From the NCBI RefSeq assembly GCF_022539505.1, contig NC_061514.1:39978869-40042868 (forward strand): 64,000 nt of DNA, given 5' to 3'. Shown piece after piece: positions 1 to 11,645 of this stretch. The translations under genes were made by a program, and so were the position numbers. The notes under the pieces are model-generated. The model did not search any database. It was not told the origin of the DNA and was given only the letters and a program-made list of their open reading frames with translations. Every line of letters begins with the position of its first letter. Within the stretch, counting starts at the first letter, position 1. Source of the DNA: Lolium rigidum (lineage: Eukaryota; Streptophyta; Magnoliopsida; Poales; Poaceae).

Positions 1-810
1 CACTCTTGTCGTCTACAGTTGACCGTTGTCTACCTATAGCTACACGCAAAATACCAAACTTTTTTCTGCCATCGCTTTAGTTTCCGTCTTCTTCTACGTT
101 GTCCGTATATATACGCCGATCAGTCGGCTAGCCTAGCTTGTCACGGCAGAAAACTCTAGGAACAACTCGAGTAGGTTCCAGCCGATCAACAGATATATTC
201 ACGACCATAGGAATCGTCGTGTCGATGATGGGCGATGCATATCTCACCGTCCATGGAAGGATGTGTGCCTCTTACCTCTTCAGGTTGCTCCACGACTCCA
301 CGAGCAGTCTTTCTGTTTGTTCATCAATCACCAGGGGAAAAAAGTATCGGCGGTCAATGTCGTATTCAGAAAAGAGACCATAGGAGAAACCAACAAAGTG
401 AGCATCGGAGATTAGTCTCATTCAAACTGGTCAAGTTGGTCATATGCGATGAAGACCCCTGTGACGTTACATCATTTCTTTTCCCCAGCTAGGCTGCTAG
501 TGACACGTTTAGTCAACTGAATCTGCATTCTAGACAACATCTAAACGGCTGAATGACTGAATATACAGCCAACAGGTGCTGACAGAAGTGCAGCTACTAA
601 TCTAGGGGAATAGTGGTGTGCCTCTCAAGGCCATATCTAATTTGGTTTTGAGATTATGCCATAGTGATTTAGATTCATCCACAAAACGATCTTATATGTA
701 ACAAAAAAGAAGTTGATACAATTCAAGTAATTCTGTAACCTGGAAAGTCTGGTTTCTGTTCTGTACTTTTGCAATTTGATGGCAACCTTTTTAACTCAAA
801 GTATACATAT
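1..810. other. No gene recognised (left edge)
   Basis: This stretch lies before the first recognisable transporter exon. Short open frames at 138-492 on + have no family signature and no splice support. I looked here for the exon that should precede the first visible SULTR exon (transmembrane sequence ahead of the RWPKFFW motif) and did not find it. Homology to the second transporter copy begins only near position 812, inside intron sequence. Confidence 0.5.
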
Positions 811-966
811 CTGCCATTCTACCTGCTGTGGGTTTGGGTATTCTGAAACTGTCAGAGAAAATTTCAATTTCAGGGCATAATATTAGATTTATTTCCCTTT
901 TCCAACTATTGACTCTAACACCTGCAGCAGTACTGGTTTTCTGACTTTCGTCGCTTATCTATTCAG

Positions 967-3099
967 AGCATCAGATGGCCAAAGTTCTTCTGGATTTCAG
1001 CGTGCGCACCCCTAGCATCCGTCATCGTATCCACCCTGCTCGTTTTCCTGTTCAAAGCACAGAACCATGGCATCAGCATCGTAAGAAATCAACAAAAACT
1101 GAACAACTGTATTTACCACTCGTATTAATTATGCAACATGATCGCAAATAGATGTCTGCATCTTTTCGCCGCAGATTGGGCAGCTCAAGTGTGGCCTGAA
1201 CCGCCCCTCGTGGGACAAACTACTCTTCGATCCGACATATCTAGGACTCACCATGAAGACTGGCCTCGTTACCGGAATCATCTCCCTAACGGTATGCTAA
1301 TCGTCCTACATATGGCATCACATTGCATTTTAAATCAGAGTTAAGCAGCTGTGATCTATTTTTCATAGTCCGCACCACCTGACAATCTGATGTATGTACT
1401 GGATTTCAATCTCTGTCAGGAAGGAGTAGCTGTTGGTAGAACCTTTGCTTCACTCAAGGACTACCAGGTGGATGGCAACAAAGAGATGATGGCCATTGGG
1501 TTGATGAACGTTGTAGGCTCATGTACATCTTGCTATGTGACAACAGGCAAGCTATATTTCTGGACTAAAACAACCTTTACTATTCTCATGGATTCCTTGT
1601 AAAAAACATCGAAGATTGACACCAAGGTAAAAGTATTGATGGATCTCTCATTTTCATCAGGAGCATTCTCTCGCTCTGCTGTGAACCACAATGCCGGCTG
1701 CAAGACCGCCATGTCAAACGTGATCATGGCACTAACAGTCATGGTCACACTGTTGTTCCTCATGCCATTGTTCGTCTACACCCCGAATGTTGTTCTTGGA
1801 GCAATCATAATTGCTGCCGTCATTGGCCTGATCGACCTCCCTGCTGCATACCACATCTGGAAGATGGACAAGATGGATTTCCTCGTGTGTTTGTGCGCAT
1901 TTGCTGGTGTCATCTTCATCTCCGTCCAAGAAGGCCTCGCGATTGCGGTAACCACCATAATTATTGCCAAGATAGAACGATTCCATAAAAATAATAATAT
2001 AATACTGGTTGTGTAAAAGCGATATAATGTTGTTTCTTTAGTATAGGAAGTTGTTAATTTAATTGTTTAGTTACTGGAATTTTCAAATTTGCAGGTTGGT
2101 ATATCTATATTTAGGGTATTGATGCAAATCACAAGGCCAAGGATGATGATTCAGGGTAACATTACGGGAACTGATATTTACCGGAACCTCCATCAGTATA
2201 AGGAGGCTCAAAGAGTTCCTGGATTCTTGATACTGACAGTTGAGGCTCCTATAAACTTTGCAAACACCAACTACCTGAATGAAAGGTAAAAAAACTGCTA
2301 ATACTAAAACGAAATGCTGAAGCCAAGCTGCAGAACAAGTTGCAATTAAATATTTTCATTTGTAGGACAAAGAGATGGATAGAGGATGAAAGTTCTTCAG
2401 GGAATAAACAAACAGAACTCCGTTTCGTAATCTTGGACCTATCAGGTTTGTAAATTCCACGAAAAATCGTTCACTTCACAGTTTAGCATTCTTATTTTTT
2501 AAACTCAAGCTCGGTAAACAGTATGTATGTACTTCAGTGTTAACTTTCTACTAGTAGCTGAAAGCATTTTTTTCCGAGTAATTCGATAGCATGTTTGTAA
2601 CAGATGGCTTTGTAAGAGTACATTTTCCTACCTGGAACTAAGAAATTATTAGATCAGGCCATTCTGCGATTCCTTAAAAATGATTATAGTCATATTTGAT
2701 GATGATGTTTGTCATAACTTCAGTACTTTCAGTACCATTTTCACTGACACATCATATATTGTTCTTTTCTTCAGCTGTCCCTGCAATTGACACAAGTGGC
2801 ATAGCGTTCCTCATTGACCTAAAGAAAACAACAGAGAAACGTGGTCTAGAGGTATACTCATAATCATACATATGAAAAGTTAATATTTCTTGTTCACAAG
2901 CTGTCTACTTAGTTATGCAGCAAAGTTACCTTTTTTTCTACCTTCACAGCTTGTACTAGTGAATCCAACTGGAGAGGTGATGGAGAAAATACAAAGGGCC
3001 AACAATGCCCAAGATCATTTCAGACCGGATTGCCTGTATTTAACAACCGGGGAAGCAATCGCTTCACTTTCTGGATTTGCCAAGATGGCAACACCTTAG
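967..3099 (+). CDS. SULTR3;3-like: Sulfate transporter, SULTR3;3-like, C-terminal 380 residues (5' exons not visible)
   Basis: Eight exons read through in frame: 967-1080, 1175-1291, 1420-1546, 1661-1947, 2095-2285, 2366-2445, 2775-2851 and 2950-3099 (TAG). Together they encode 380 residues, against about 650 for the family, so roughly the first 270 are missing. Visible signatures are RWPKFFW, EGVAVGRTFASLKDYQVDG, TTGAFSRSAVNHNAGCKTA and LPLFVYTP-like membrane segments in exons 1-4. A STAS domain follows in exons 5-8 (GTDIYRNLHQYKEAQRVPG, ILDLSAVPAIDTSGIAFL). The wording fits SULTR3 subclade 3;3 better than 3;1 from what I know of the Arabidopsis proteins. SULTR proteins are proton-coupled anion carriers of membranes, and rice SULTR3;3 is linked to grain phytate and sulfur status. 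All introns have GT-AG ends except intron 3, which starts with GC at 1547. The gene converges on the WAK gene at 3505. The 5' exons may lie left of the window, or this copy may be truncated. Confidence 0.88.
1547..1660 (+). other. GC-AG intron in the sulfate transporter
   Basis: The exon ends ...ACAACAG at 1546 and the intron begins GCAAG instead of GTAAG. The acceptor is TTTTCATCAG at 1651-1660. This placement keeps the conserved reading TTG-AFSRSAVN in frame (127-nt exon, then 287-nt exon). The pseudogene copy has a normal GT at the matching position (8052), so the GC donor probably arose in this copy. Such donors are a known rare but functional plant intron class. Confidence 0.7.
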
Positions 3100-3504
3100 A
3101 GTGGTTTTGCCAAATGTTATTTTGATCATCTGATCGCAATGCTAAATTAGCATTGCCTTCTATCAGAAGTGCCTACAACAAAGCAGTTCACAAGTTTGTC
3201 TGTAGCTATCTTCAGTGCCATTCAAATGTGGTGATGGAAATTAGGTGCTTGAATGTGAAGTATCAACAATATGTACATTCTTGGCAACATGCGTTTCCCG
3301 CAAAGTTTTGAACTTCGGTGTTAAGAACTAGATGATTTAACTGTAGAAATTGTAATTGAATTCACTTATTTACTTTCACATACTTGGCTCAACATGCCCC
3401 ATCAGCATAGGGAAAACGCACATGGTTATAATTCAGACTTCATAACTTTTGGATTTGCAGTATAGCACCCAAATTAATAATACACAAAACTTCAACATGT
3501 CAAA
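3100..3504. other. Convergent intergenic region (3' UTRs of SULTR and WAK)
   Basis: About 400 bases lie between the transporter stop codon (+) and the kinase stop codon (-), presumably holding both 3' UTRs. The matching stretch in unit 2 is 49236-49608 and is similar in sequence, which helps show that the two gene pairs descend from one duplication. Confidence 0.6.
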
Positions 3505-6243
3505 TCATCTTGGAATTTCAGATGATTGGATGAATTCCTTTTCCAAGCTGTACAGTCTAGTTCCTTCGCCACCTTTGCTTCCCTTGTATGACTGATCATT
3601 TATAGCATTCTGGTTCACTCTTGTAATCTGACAACTGAGATGGACCTTTGAGTTCTGCACATCTTCAAGTTTTGTATCCACTTGCCTCATTGTAGGCCTT
3701 TCTTCACCTTTTAAACTTAAGCATGATTCTGCGAGTCTTGCAACGACCTCAGCATCTTCAGTCCCTCCCTCCTCAACAATTTGTATATCTAGAATATCTA
3801 ACAAGCGATTTTCTCTTACAAGAGACACAAAATGTGATGCTAGGCTTGTGCATTCTGACGAATGAGAAGAAAAAACTGATGTCACCCTTGTCAGTAGTTC
3901 TGCCAGGATCACACCAAAGCTGTAAACATCGCTCTTCTCTGTGAGCCGACTAGTGTAGTAGTATTCTGGATCAAGGTAACCATAGGTTCCTTGGACAGCT
4001 GTAAGTATTCCTGTCTCATCTATTGCAATTGACCTTGAAGCTCCAAAATCTGATACTTTTGCTGTTAAAGTATCAGAAAGAAGTATGTTTGCACATTTGA
4101 TATCTCTATGGTATACTGATATGGAAGCAGCAGAGTGTAGATATGCAATAGCCCTTGCAGTTTCCAAAGCAATCCTCAACCTATCTTTCCATGACAAAGG
4201 ATTCTCACTTTTTCCATGGAGATGAAAAGAGAGAGTTCCATTTGATATGAACTCATAAACTAGTAGAGGAACTTCTGTCTCGAGGCAGCAGCCAAAGAGC
4301 TTCACCACATTCCTATGGTTTGTTTGTGAAAGTATGACAACCTCATTGATGAACTGGTCAATTTCCCTTTGAATGACAATTTTAGCCTTCTTGATGGCCA
4401 CAACATGTTGATCAGATAAGATGCCTTTATACACCGTACCATGGCCACCGCCGCCAAGGATGCGATTATGGTCAAATTTGTTGGTTGCCTGATCTAGCTC
4501 TTCCAAGCTGAAAATTCTCGTTCTCTCTGCTATATCTTTGTTTGAAGAGATTAGCTGTTGTAGGAGCAGTCCATGGTTTTTCTTAAAGAACTTCTGTCTC
4601 AAATTCCTAGCTCTTCGTTGTTTGAGCTTATTGGCGATTTTGGCAACACCCAAAAATGAAAACAGCAGGCCAAAACCGGCACTAATTGCAACTCCGGTGA
4701 TTAAACCTGCAGAGAAATAAGGATTGATAGTACATGATATGTCCTATGAATTTAAAGTATTCAATCTTCTGTTTTCAACTAAAAGTTTGGAACTACTCAG
4801 CTATACTTTGCTTCAGTTCAGCGGCACATTGTTTACTGTTATGAATCACATAATATTCTGTACTATTTTTGTTCTTACGTGTTGCCTTCCATTTCTGAAT
4901 GGTCAACGGACTGATGCTTTCATTATTAGTACATCTTATTTCAAAGCCAAAGAATGTAGGAGTACACTTTCTATTGTCATAATAGTCTAGTACTACTACA
5001 CAACAGGTAATTAACATATCTCTGTGGTCCTTAATTACAACTAAGCAAATCCACATATCTAGTGAGAGCGCTGTATTTATACCTGATAGACTCCTGTTAC
5101 TTTTCTTTGCTGAGCATCGGTATGTCCCTCTCATATTGGTGCAGGTTCCGTGCAGGCATGGATAAACACCTGGCTCCTGGCACTCGTCGATATCTGAAGT
5201 AGAGACAAAGGAGTTGAAAAGCTGAGGCGTTTCATACAGCAACCGAACACAGTTTTCGCTTGTTGCATGCACTATTCTATGCGCGGAAATTACCGCTCAA
5301 TCCTAAAATTCGTTCTAAGCTGATGGGGCCATATTATGACAAATGAAGGACACGTAGAGAAAGAAATACCTTGGCATCCATCGGCAATGTATGGATTTCC
5401 TTTATATCCTTGGGTACAGTTACAGCGTATCCGGCCATGATTGCCATCAACATCATAGGTGGTGAAACTGTTTGAGCTTCGGCATCTCGAATTAGAATGC
5501 AATGACCACTCTAAAACTGCCGGAACACTACGAATGCCGCAATGTTCACACATGGGAACGGGATCTATCTCAATATTGTTCTGAAATATGGTGAACCAGG
5601 CCCGATCCACTATGAATGCAGCTGTATGTTTCGAAGATGTTCCAACTGTATATTTTTGAACGGCCAAATGTGTGACTTGGATACCATATGAAGTTAGTTC
5701 CCAGGGTATGGGCGCGCGACAACTGCCAATGCCTGAACATATTGGGCTCTTGGCATTCTCCACGCTGTCCAAACACATGGAGGCGCAGGTGCTGACGTTC
5801 CCGACAGCGGTTCCATATGGAATGAGCTGGGCAACGATGTTACACCCGTAGGCCACAAACCAGTTGTATCTGCTTGACACCGTGAAAGGGCTGGTTGCTG
5901 GTGGCCCGGACCATGTGCCGTTGAAGTTAGCAGAGGCTGATTGGAAAACATTGCTATCGATCCGCACCGTGCCGTTAGGCAAGGAGATACCAAGCACCTC
6001 TATGCCATCACCTAAGAGCAGCTTCGTCCTGTGCTGCTTCTGGCAGGTGAGATTAAAGCCCTCGTGGAAGCAGCCTTGGCCGATGCCGAAAGGGTACGGC
6101 ACGGCAATGTCGCCGCAGGTTTCCGGGCAGCCGGGCAAAGCTATTGGGCTTGCTGCCAGTGCCCCCGCCACCAGAAGCTGAAACGTGAGTAGTCCGGCGG
6201 CGCCAACCAGCCCTCGACGGGAAGAAGAGATCAAAATCATCAT
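3505..6243 (-). CDS. WAK-like: Wall-associated receptor-like kinase, complete, 728 aa
   Basis: Three exons on the minus strand: 6243-5370, 5193-5083 and 4706-3505, joined in phase 1. The 728-residue product has the usual WAK length. Order: signal peptide (about 1-30); GUB_WAK pectin-binding ectodomain starting at the PGCPETCG motif near 38; EGF-like pair (CNCTQGYKGNPY near 275-290, then DIDEC from 292); transmembrane helix about 330-348 (LITGVAISAGFGLLFSFLG); Ser/Thr kinase from about 407. The kinase has glycine loop GGGGHG at 413-418, lysine K434 in VAIKK, HRD 528-530 and DFG 548-550, so it looks catalytically competent and of RD type. The EGF_CA motif ends CSAKK where the family usually has a further Cys. 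WAKs link cell-wall pectin to cytoplasmic signalling, often in defence. The start is the first of two adjacent ATGs directly before the signal peptide. Confidence 0.92.
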
Positions 6244-7464
6244 CTCAGAACATACTAATTGGAGAATTGAGGATAGCTCCTCTTGCTGAGACTACCAACG
6301 GACATATCTTTGGTTTTGTGGGCAACCAGGCAAGGCTGGAGCTGCTAATGTGGCCACTATAAGCTGGAGTGTTAAGGCCACAATACTGGTGCATATCTTT
6401 GCTTTTCTGGAAGGAACGGCACTTCCATTGATCTTGTGGCATAATCTTTGGTACCTGGAAGGAAAAGCTGCCTACTTATTGCAGATTCGTGTTTGAAGAC
6501 TGTATATGCCGTAGGGGACGGGGTAACTGGGTCAGGAAACATCGCTCTCGTTAATCAGAAAGCAAGTGGAAACGAGCGTTGAATAATCAGTGATGTGACA
6601 ATCTTCTGTATTATTCGGTAACTCATGTCCAACTTGTGTATGCCTATATTTATTTTCGTGGACTGGAAGCACGGCCGGTCAATATGTTGTTCGCTGGGTC
6701 GCACCATGTCATCCGGTCCGGGGCATGGAGATGCCACATTGCCCACGCCACGAACAGGTCTGGTGGAAGCAGTCTCACCGCAGTTATCCAGGCAGTGGAA
6801 ATTTGGAGAGTGGGAGAAAAATGGAAAACTACCTCAGTGGGCTAAAACTCACTTGAGCCTTTCATCGAACATCTCGTCTGCTCGACGTGAACTCGCTTGA
6901 GCATTTCATTGAACAGCTGGCCTGCACGGCCAAGAACCCAGATCGAACTAAGGAACTCGTGCATTTAATCTATTGAAGAAAATTATCGAGTCCTTAGGGA
7001 GGCGCTCACCATTGATTCCCATCACAGTCCCCAGTGAGCACGAAACACCTCGGGAAGAAGTTAGAAGATGCATACTGCACTGTAAGTGCGCGGCCCCTCT
7101 CCAGTCGGCACGGCTGTGCCGGCGGATTCCTAACCGCCGGTTGCCTGCGTAGTCAGCCCTTCGCCGGGCCGGCCTCCGCCCGCGACCAGGCCCAGAGCCG
7201 ACGAGTCGCACCAGCCGATCAGCGTATGGTTCTGCCGCAGTGCCGCCGCTCCATTTTTTTCCTCCTCTTTGTTGCTTTTTTATAACGTGTTTGGTAACTT
7301 TTGACGTGTTTGGTTGGAGACTTGGAGGGAGTTACCATGAGGGAATGAGAATTGGAGCACTGTGGGATGAAAATTCCTTCGTATGGTTGAGGGTAATGTG
7401 AATTGAGTAAGGCAGGGGAAAGGGAATTTAACAGATCAACTCCCCTCTTCCCTGGGTACCCTGA
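6244..7464 (-). promoter_or_regulatory. Upstream region of the WAK gene, ending at the duplication junction
   Basis: About 6460-7100 aligns by eye with 51780-52370, upstream of the second WAK kinase, and is therefore the shared WAK promoter region. The second copy has a clear TATA-like GGATAAATAG at its matching position; here it has drifted to AATAAGTAGG. Beyond about 7100 the similarity ends, and from about 7465 the sequence matches the SULTR intron at about 820. The junction between the two tandem units therefore lies between 7100 and 7465. No ORF here is supported. Confidence 0.55.
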
Positions 7465-7624
7465 GTATCATTCTGCCTGCTGTGGGTTAGGGTATTCTGA
7501 AACTGCGAGAAAAAAATCCATTTCCAGAGCCTGTAATTAATTAAATCTATTTCCCTTGTGAAACTATTGATCCTAAAACCTGAACAGCACTGGTTTGTCT
7601 GGCTTTCATAGCTTATCTATACAG

Positions 7625-8724
7625 AGCATCAGATGGCCAAAGTTCTTCTAGAATTCAGCGTCCACACCACTGGCATCCGTCATCGTATCCACCCTGCTCG
7701 TTTTCTTGTTCAAAGCACACAACCATGGCATCAACATCGTAATCAGTTATGCAACATGATTGCAAAATACATGTCTGCACTTTTCGCCGCAGATTGGGCA
7801 AAGTACTCTTCGATACCGCATATCTAGGTCTAACCATGAAGACCGACCGCGTCACTGGAATCATCCTACATATGGCCTCACGTAGCATTTCAAATTAGAG
7901 TTAAGTAGATGCGATTTTTTTTTCTCATAATTAGTGTCTTGTAGAACGTTTGCTTCACTCAAGGACTACCAGGTGGATGGCAACAAAGATATGATGTTCA
8001 TTGGGTTGATGTACATTGTAGGCTCGTGTACACCATGCTATCTGACTACAGGTAACCTACTAACCTACATTTATGGACCAAAACAACCACCAATGTTCTC
8101 TAGCATTCCGTGTAAAAAAATCTAAGATCGACACCAAGATAGAATTAATAGTTGATGTGTCTCTCTCATTTTCATCAGGAGCATTCTCTCACTCTGATGT
8201 GAACCACAATGCTGGCTGCAAGACCGCCATGTCAAATGTGATCATGGCACTTGACGGTCATGGTCACTCTGCTTTTCCTCATGCCATTGTTTGTCTACAC
8301 CCCGAATGGTGTTCTGGGAGCAATCGTAGATGCTGTCGTTACTGGCCTGATCGATCTCCCTCCTGCATACCACATCTGGAAGAAGGAAAAGATGGATTTC
8401 CTTGTCTGTTCGTGCGCATTTGCTGGTGTCATCTTCATCTCGGTGCAAGAAGGCCTCGCGATTGCGGTAACCAACATAATTGATACGGATATGTAGTTCT
8501 GATCTTGTGTTTGTATGTGAATTTTATATAAAAAGATATAATGTTGGTTATGAAATAAAAACAATACTGATGTTTTTTTGGTAGATGAAGTTGCTAGTTT
8601 AATTGGTTGGTTACTGAAATTGTTATCAACTTCGCAGGTTTGTATATCTATATTTAGGGTATTAATGCAAAACACAAGGCTAAGGATGATGATTCAAGGG
8701 AACATTACGGGAACCGATATTTAC
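7625..8724 (+). pseudogene. Second sulfate transporter copy, 5' part (pseudogene, interrupted)
   Basis: Aligns exon by exon with the copy at 967-3099. Exon 7625-7738 has an in-frame TAG at 7649 where the other copy has TGG (Trp). The next exon (from about 7793) has lost an internal block of about 35 bases and its donor region. Exon about 7941-8051 lacks the first residues. Exon 8179-8466 has a one-base insertion (GCACTTGACGG against GCACTAACAG), shifting the frame. Exon 8638-8724 stops abruptly at GATATTTAC, where the 39-kb nest is inserted; the rest of that exon resumes at 47675. It clearly cannot code for a transporter. Confidence 0.9.
8720..8724. repeat. Target-site duplication of the outermost insertion, left copy (TTTAC)
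   Basis: TTTAC directly before the TG of the outer element. The same five bases occur at 47670-47674 directly after its terminal CA, then the transporter exon continues with GGGAACCTCC. Five-base duplications with TG...CA ends are the hallmark of LTR element integration. Confidence 0.8.
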
Positions 8725-9816
8725 TGAAACGACTAGACCCGGTAGGGTCAAGCCTCTGTGTTATTTAGTGCTAGTCCCTGGATCGAGTCACTAGCACACA
8801 CAGTTCGAGATGTAATATCACAAAACAAATGTCATAATATATTACATCGCATGATTTAGAAATAAAATAGTATGATACAACTTGCATAGCCAAAGGGCTA
8901 GCTCAACATAAAAAGAGTTCAACGGTGGAAAGCAAATAACATAAGGAGTCCCATTTAGTGCCACAGACGAAACATGTTGAGTGGAGACTCGCGACCCTAA
9001 CATAGTAACATCGTACCTCACTCTTCTTCAAAGAAATCTGGAACATGACAAGTGTATTGGCAAGGTTCAGTAGGGTGGTATCTTGAACACGTTATTAGGG
9101 CAAGTGGAAGCTATCAAAATTTTATCCAACTTCTTCATAACTAGTATTAATCTTTCAACTCTACCGGTGCACATGTCAGTAGGTCAGGCCTATAGCCCCA
9201 TACATTGCCAGTCTTAAAACAACTAAACTATATCATTCTACTGGTGTACATGTCAGTAGGTCAGGTCTAATGCCCCTAGCATGCCACTCATCAATCATCT
9301 AACCTCAACATGTCAATAGGTCAGGCTTAATGCCCCTACCATGCCACCCATCAATCATTTAACCTCAACATGTCAATAGGTCAGGCTCAATGCCCCTACC
9401 ATGCCACTCATCAATCATCTAACCTCAACATGTTCAGTAGGTCAGACCAGATGCCCCTACCGTGCCACTCATAACGTCTACTGAGATCAACATGTCAGTA
9501 AGTCAGGCCAAATGTCCTTACCATGCCACTCATACCGTCTACTAAGCTCAACATGTCAGTAAGTCAGGCCAAATGCCCTTAGCATGCCACTCATACCATC
9601 TATTAAGCTCAACATGTCAGTAGGTCCGCCAAATGCCCTTACCATGCCACTCATACCGTCTACTAAGCTCAACATGTCAGTAGGTCAGGCTCATTGTCCC
9701 TACCATGTCGCATCTTAAATCAACCAAACTCTACCTTTCAAACTAAGACATAGTCATGACACAGTTACCTTTTCCACTCCATCAAAACATGCACAACTAA
9801 ACAAGCATCAAACAAC
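8725..9816 (-). mobile_element. Solo gypsy-type LTR, left fragment (outermost element)
   Basis: Read on the minus strand the whole element begins TGTAACATCCCG (47669) and ends GTCGTTTCA (8725). With the Angela nest removed it totals about 2.6 kb (8725-9816 plus 46147-47669). No gag-pol, PBS, PPT or second LTR belongs to it, so a solo LTR left by unequal recombination is the simplest reading. It inserted in the fifth visible exon of the transporter pseudogene. TGTAACA starts are usual in grass Tekay-type gypsy LTRs, but I cannot name the family. Confidence 0.62.
9171..9730. repeat. Minisatellite of about 60-bp units, about 9 copies, inside the solo LTR
   Basis: The motif ACATGTCAGTAGGTCAGG, followed by TGCCCCTACCATGCCACTC and a variable tail, recurs about every 60 bases, for example near 9184, 9248, 9308, 9368, 9429, 9490, 9551, 9611 and 9671. 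Units diverge gradually, and two sub-types differ in the tail (CATCAATCATCTAACCTCA against CATACCGTCTACTAAGCTCA). This suggests stepwise amplification within the LTR. Confidence 0.85.
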
Positions 9817-11629
9817 TGATGGGATTCGTAGCATAGAAAACAAAAAATTTCCTACCGCAAGAACGAAAACACAAGCCAAGATCTAATCTAGTAGATGGTA
9901 GCAACGAGAAGATCATGAGACTAACCCTCGAAGATTTCCAAAGCCTAACGAGATTAGATCTCGTGGTGGATGTAGTCGATCACTTGCCGCTTGCAAAAGC
10001 GCGTAGAAGATCTTGACCGCTTGCAAAAGCGCGTAGAAGAACTTGACGGTGCCACAATCGGGCAGCACCTCCGTACTCGGTCACACGTACGGTGTTGATG
10101 AAGACGACGTCCTCCTCCCCGTTCCAGCGGGCAGCGGATGTAGTAGATCCTCCTCGGAATCCCGCCAGCATGACGGCGTGGTGACGGTGGTGGTGGAGAT
10201 CTCCGGCAGGGCTTCGCCACAAGCGCTGCGGGAGAAGAAGGAGGAGGGAATAGCTAGGGTTTGGGCGCAGGGTGGTGCTGCGACTTGGGGAGCTAGGGCT
10301 GCGACTTGTGGTTCCCTTGGGGTGCCCCTTGGCCTCTTTAAATAGGTGGCCAAGCCCCTTGGGTCGTCCAAAAACCTGCCCCCAAGTTTGACTGAGTTCC
10401 GATAGGTTTCCGGTTCGAAAACCTAGTCCTACTCGGACTCTTTTGCCAATTCCGAAATTGCATTAAGGAAAGACTCCTTTTCCCTTAAGGCAACGTGGTT
10501 GCACCTATTATGGAACCCTCCGGACTTCCTTAGACATTCCGGGTCGTTCCGGACACTTCCGGAACCTTCCATAATATTCCGGACTATTCCGGTCCTTCTA
10601 GAACCTTCTAGAAGCTCCGGTCAAAACACCAGACTTTTTCCGAACCACGGAAAATGACTTCCCATATATGAATCTTATTCTCCGGACCATTCCGAACCTC
10701 CTCGTGATGTCTCGGATCCCATACGAGACTCCGAACAACATTCGAGCTCCATTCCATATTCCATATCTACTTAAAACGACATCAAACCTTAAGTGTGTCA
10801 CCCTACGGTTCGAGAACTATGCGGACATGGTTGAGACTTCTCTCCGACCAATAACCAATAGCGGGATCCGGAGATCCATAATGGCTCCCACATATTCAAC
10901 GATAACTTAGTGATCGATTGAACCATTTACATACGATACTCGATTCCCTTTGTCACGCGATATTTTACTTGTCCGAGGTTTGATCATCGGTATCTCTATA
11001 CCTCGTTCAACCTCGTCTCATGACAAGTACTCTTTACTCGTACCGTGGTATGTGGTCTCTTATGAACCATTCATATGCTTGCAAGCTAATTAGACGACAT
11101 TCCACCGAGAGGGCCCGAGTATATCTATCCGTCATCGGGATGGACAAATCCCACTTGTTGATCCATATGCCTCAACTCATACTTTCCGAATACCTAATCC
11201 CACCTTTATAACCACCCATTTACGCAGGTGGCGTTTGATGTAATCAAAGTACCCTTCCGGCATAAGTGATTTACATGATCTCATGGTCGAAAGGACTTGG
11301 TAACTATGTATCGAAAGCTTATAGCAAATGAACTTAATGACGTGATCTTATGCTACGCTTAATTGGGTGTGTCCATTACATCATTCACATAATGACATAA
11401 CCTTGTTATTAATAACATCCAATGTTCATGATCATGAAACTATGATCATCTATTAATCAACAAGCTAGTTATACAAGAGGCTTACTAGGGACTCCTTGTT
11501 GTTTACATAACACACATGTATCAATGTTCCGGTTAATACAATTATAGCATGGTATGTAAACATTATCATAAACACAAAGATATATTATAATAACCATTTT
11601 ATTATTGCCTCTTGGGCATATCTCCAACA
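9817..11629 (-). mobile_element. Angela-like element A, 3' LTR
   Basis: 1813 bp. On minus it starts TGTTGGAGATATGCCC and ends GAATCCCATCA. It differs from the partner LTR at 44332-46141 by about 25 positions that I could count by eye, so the element is fairly recent yet older than the Tekay-like insertion inside it. Confidence 0.92.
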
Positions 11630-11645
11630 GTCTCCCACTTGCACT
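11630..11645 (-). promoter_or_regulatory. Polypurine tract of Angela-like element A
   Basis: On minus it reads AGTGCAAGTGGGAGAC directly before the TGTTGG start of the 3' LTR. The same motif sits before the LTR of element B (41071-41086). It primes plus-strand DNA synthesis. Confidence 0.85.

Noticed and set aside
138..492. Two short overlapping frames at the left edge
   Set aside because: No motif, no conserved copy in unit 2 and no splice context.
7285..7460. MITE near CGTGTTTGGTTGGAGACTTG
   Set aside because: The left end resembles some grass MITEs, but I could not find a matching inverted end or a target duplication.
9171..9730. CRISPR-like spaced repeats
   Set aside because: Units are contiguous and diverge gradually with no unique spacers; this is a minisatellite in a plant LTR.
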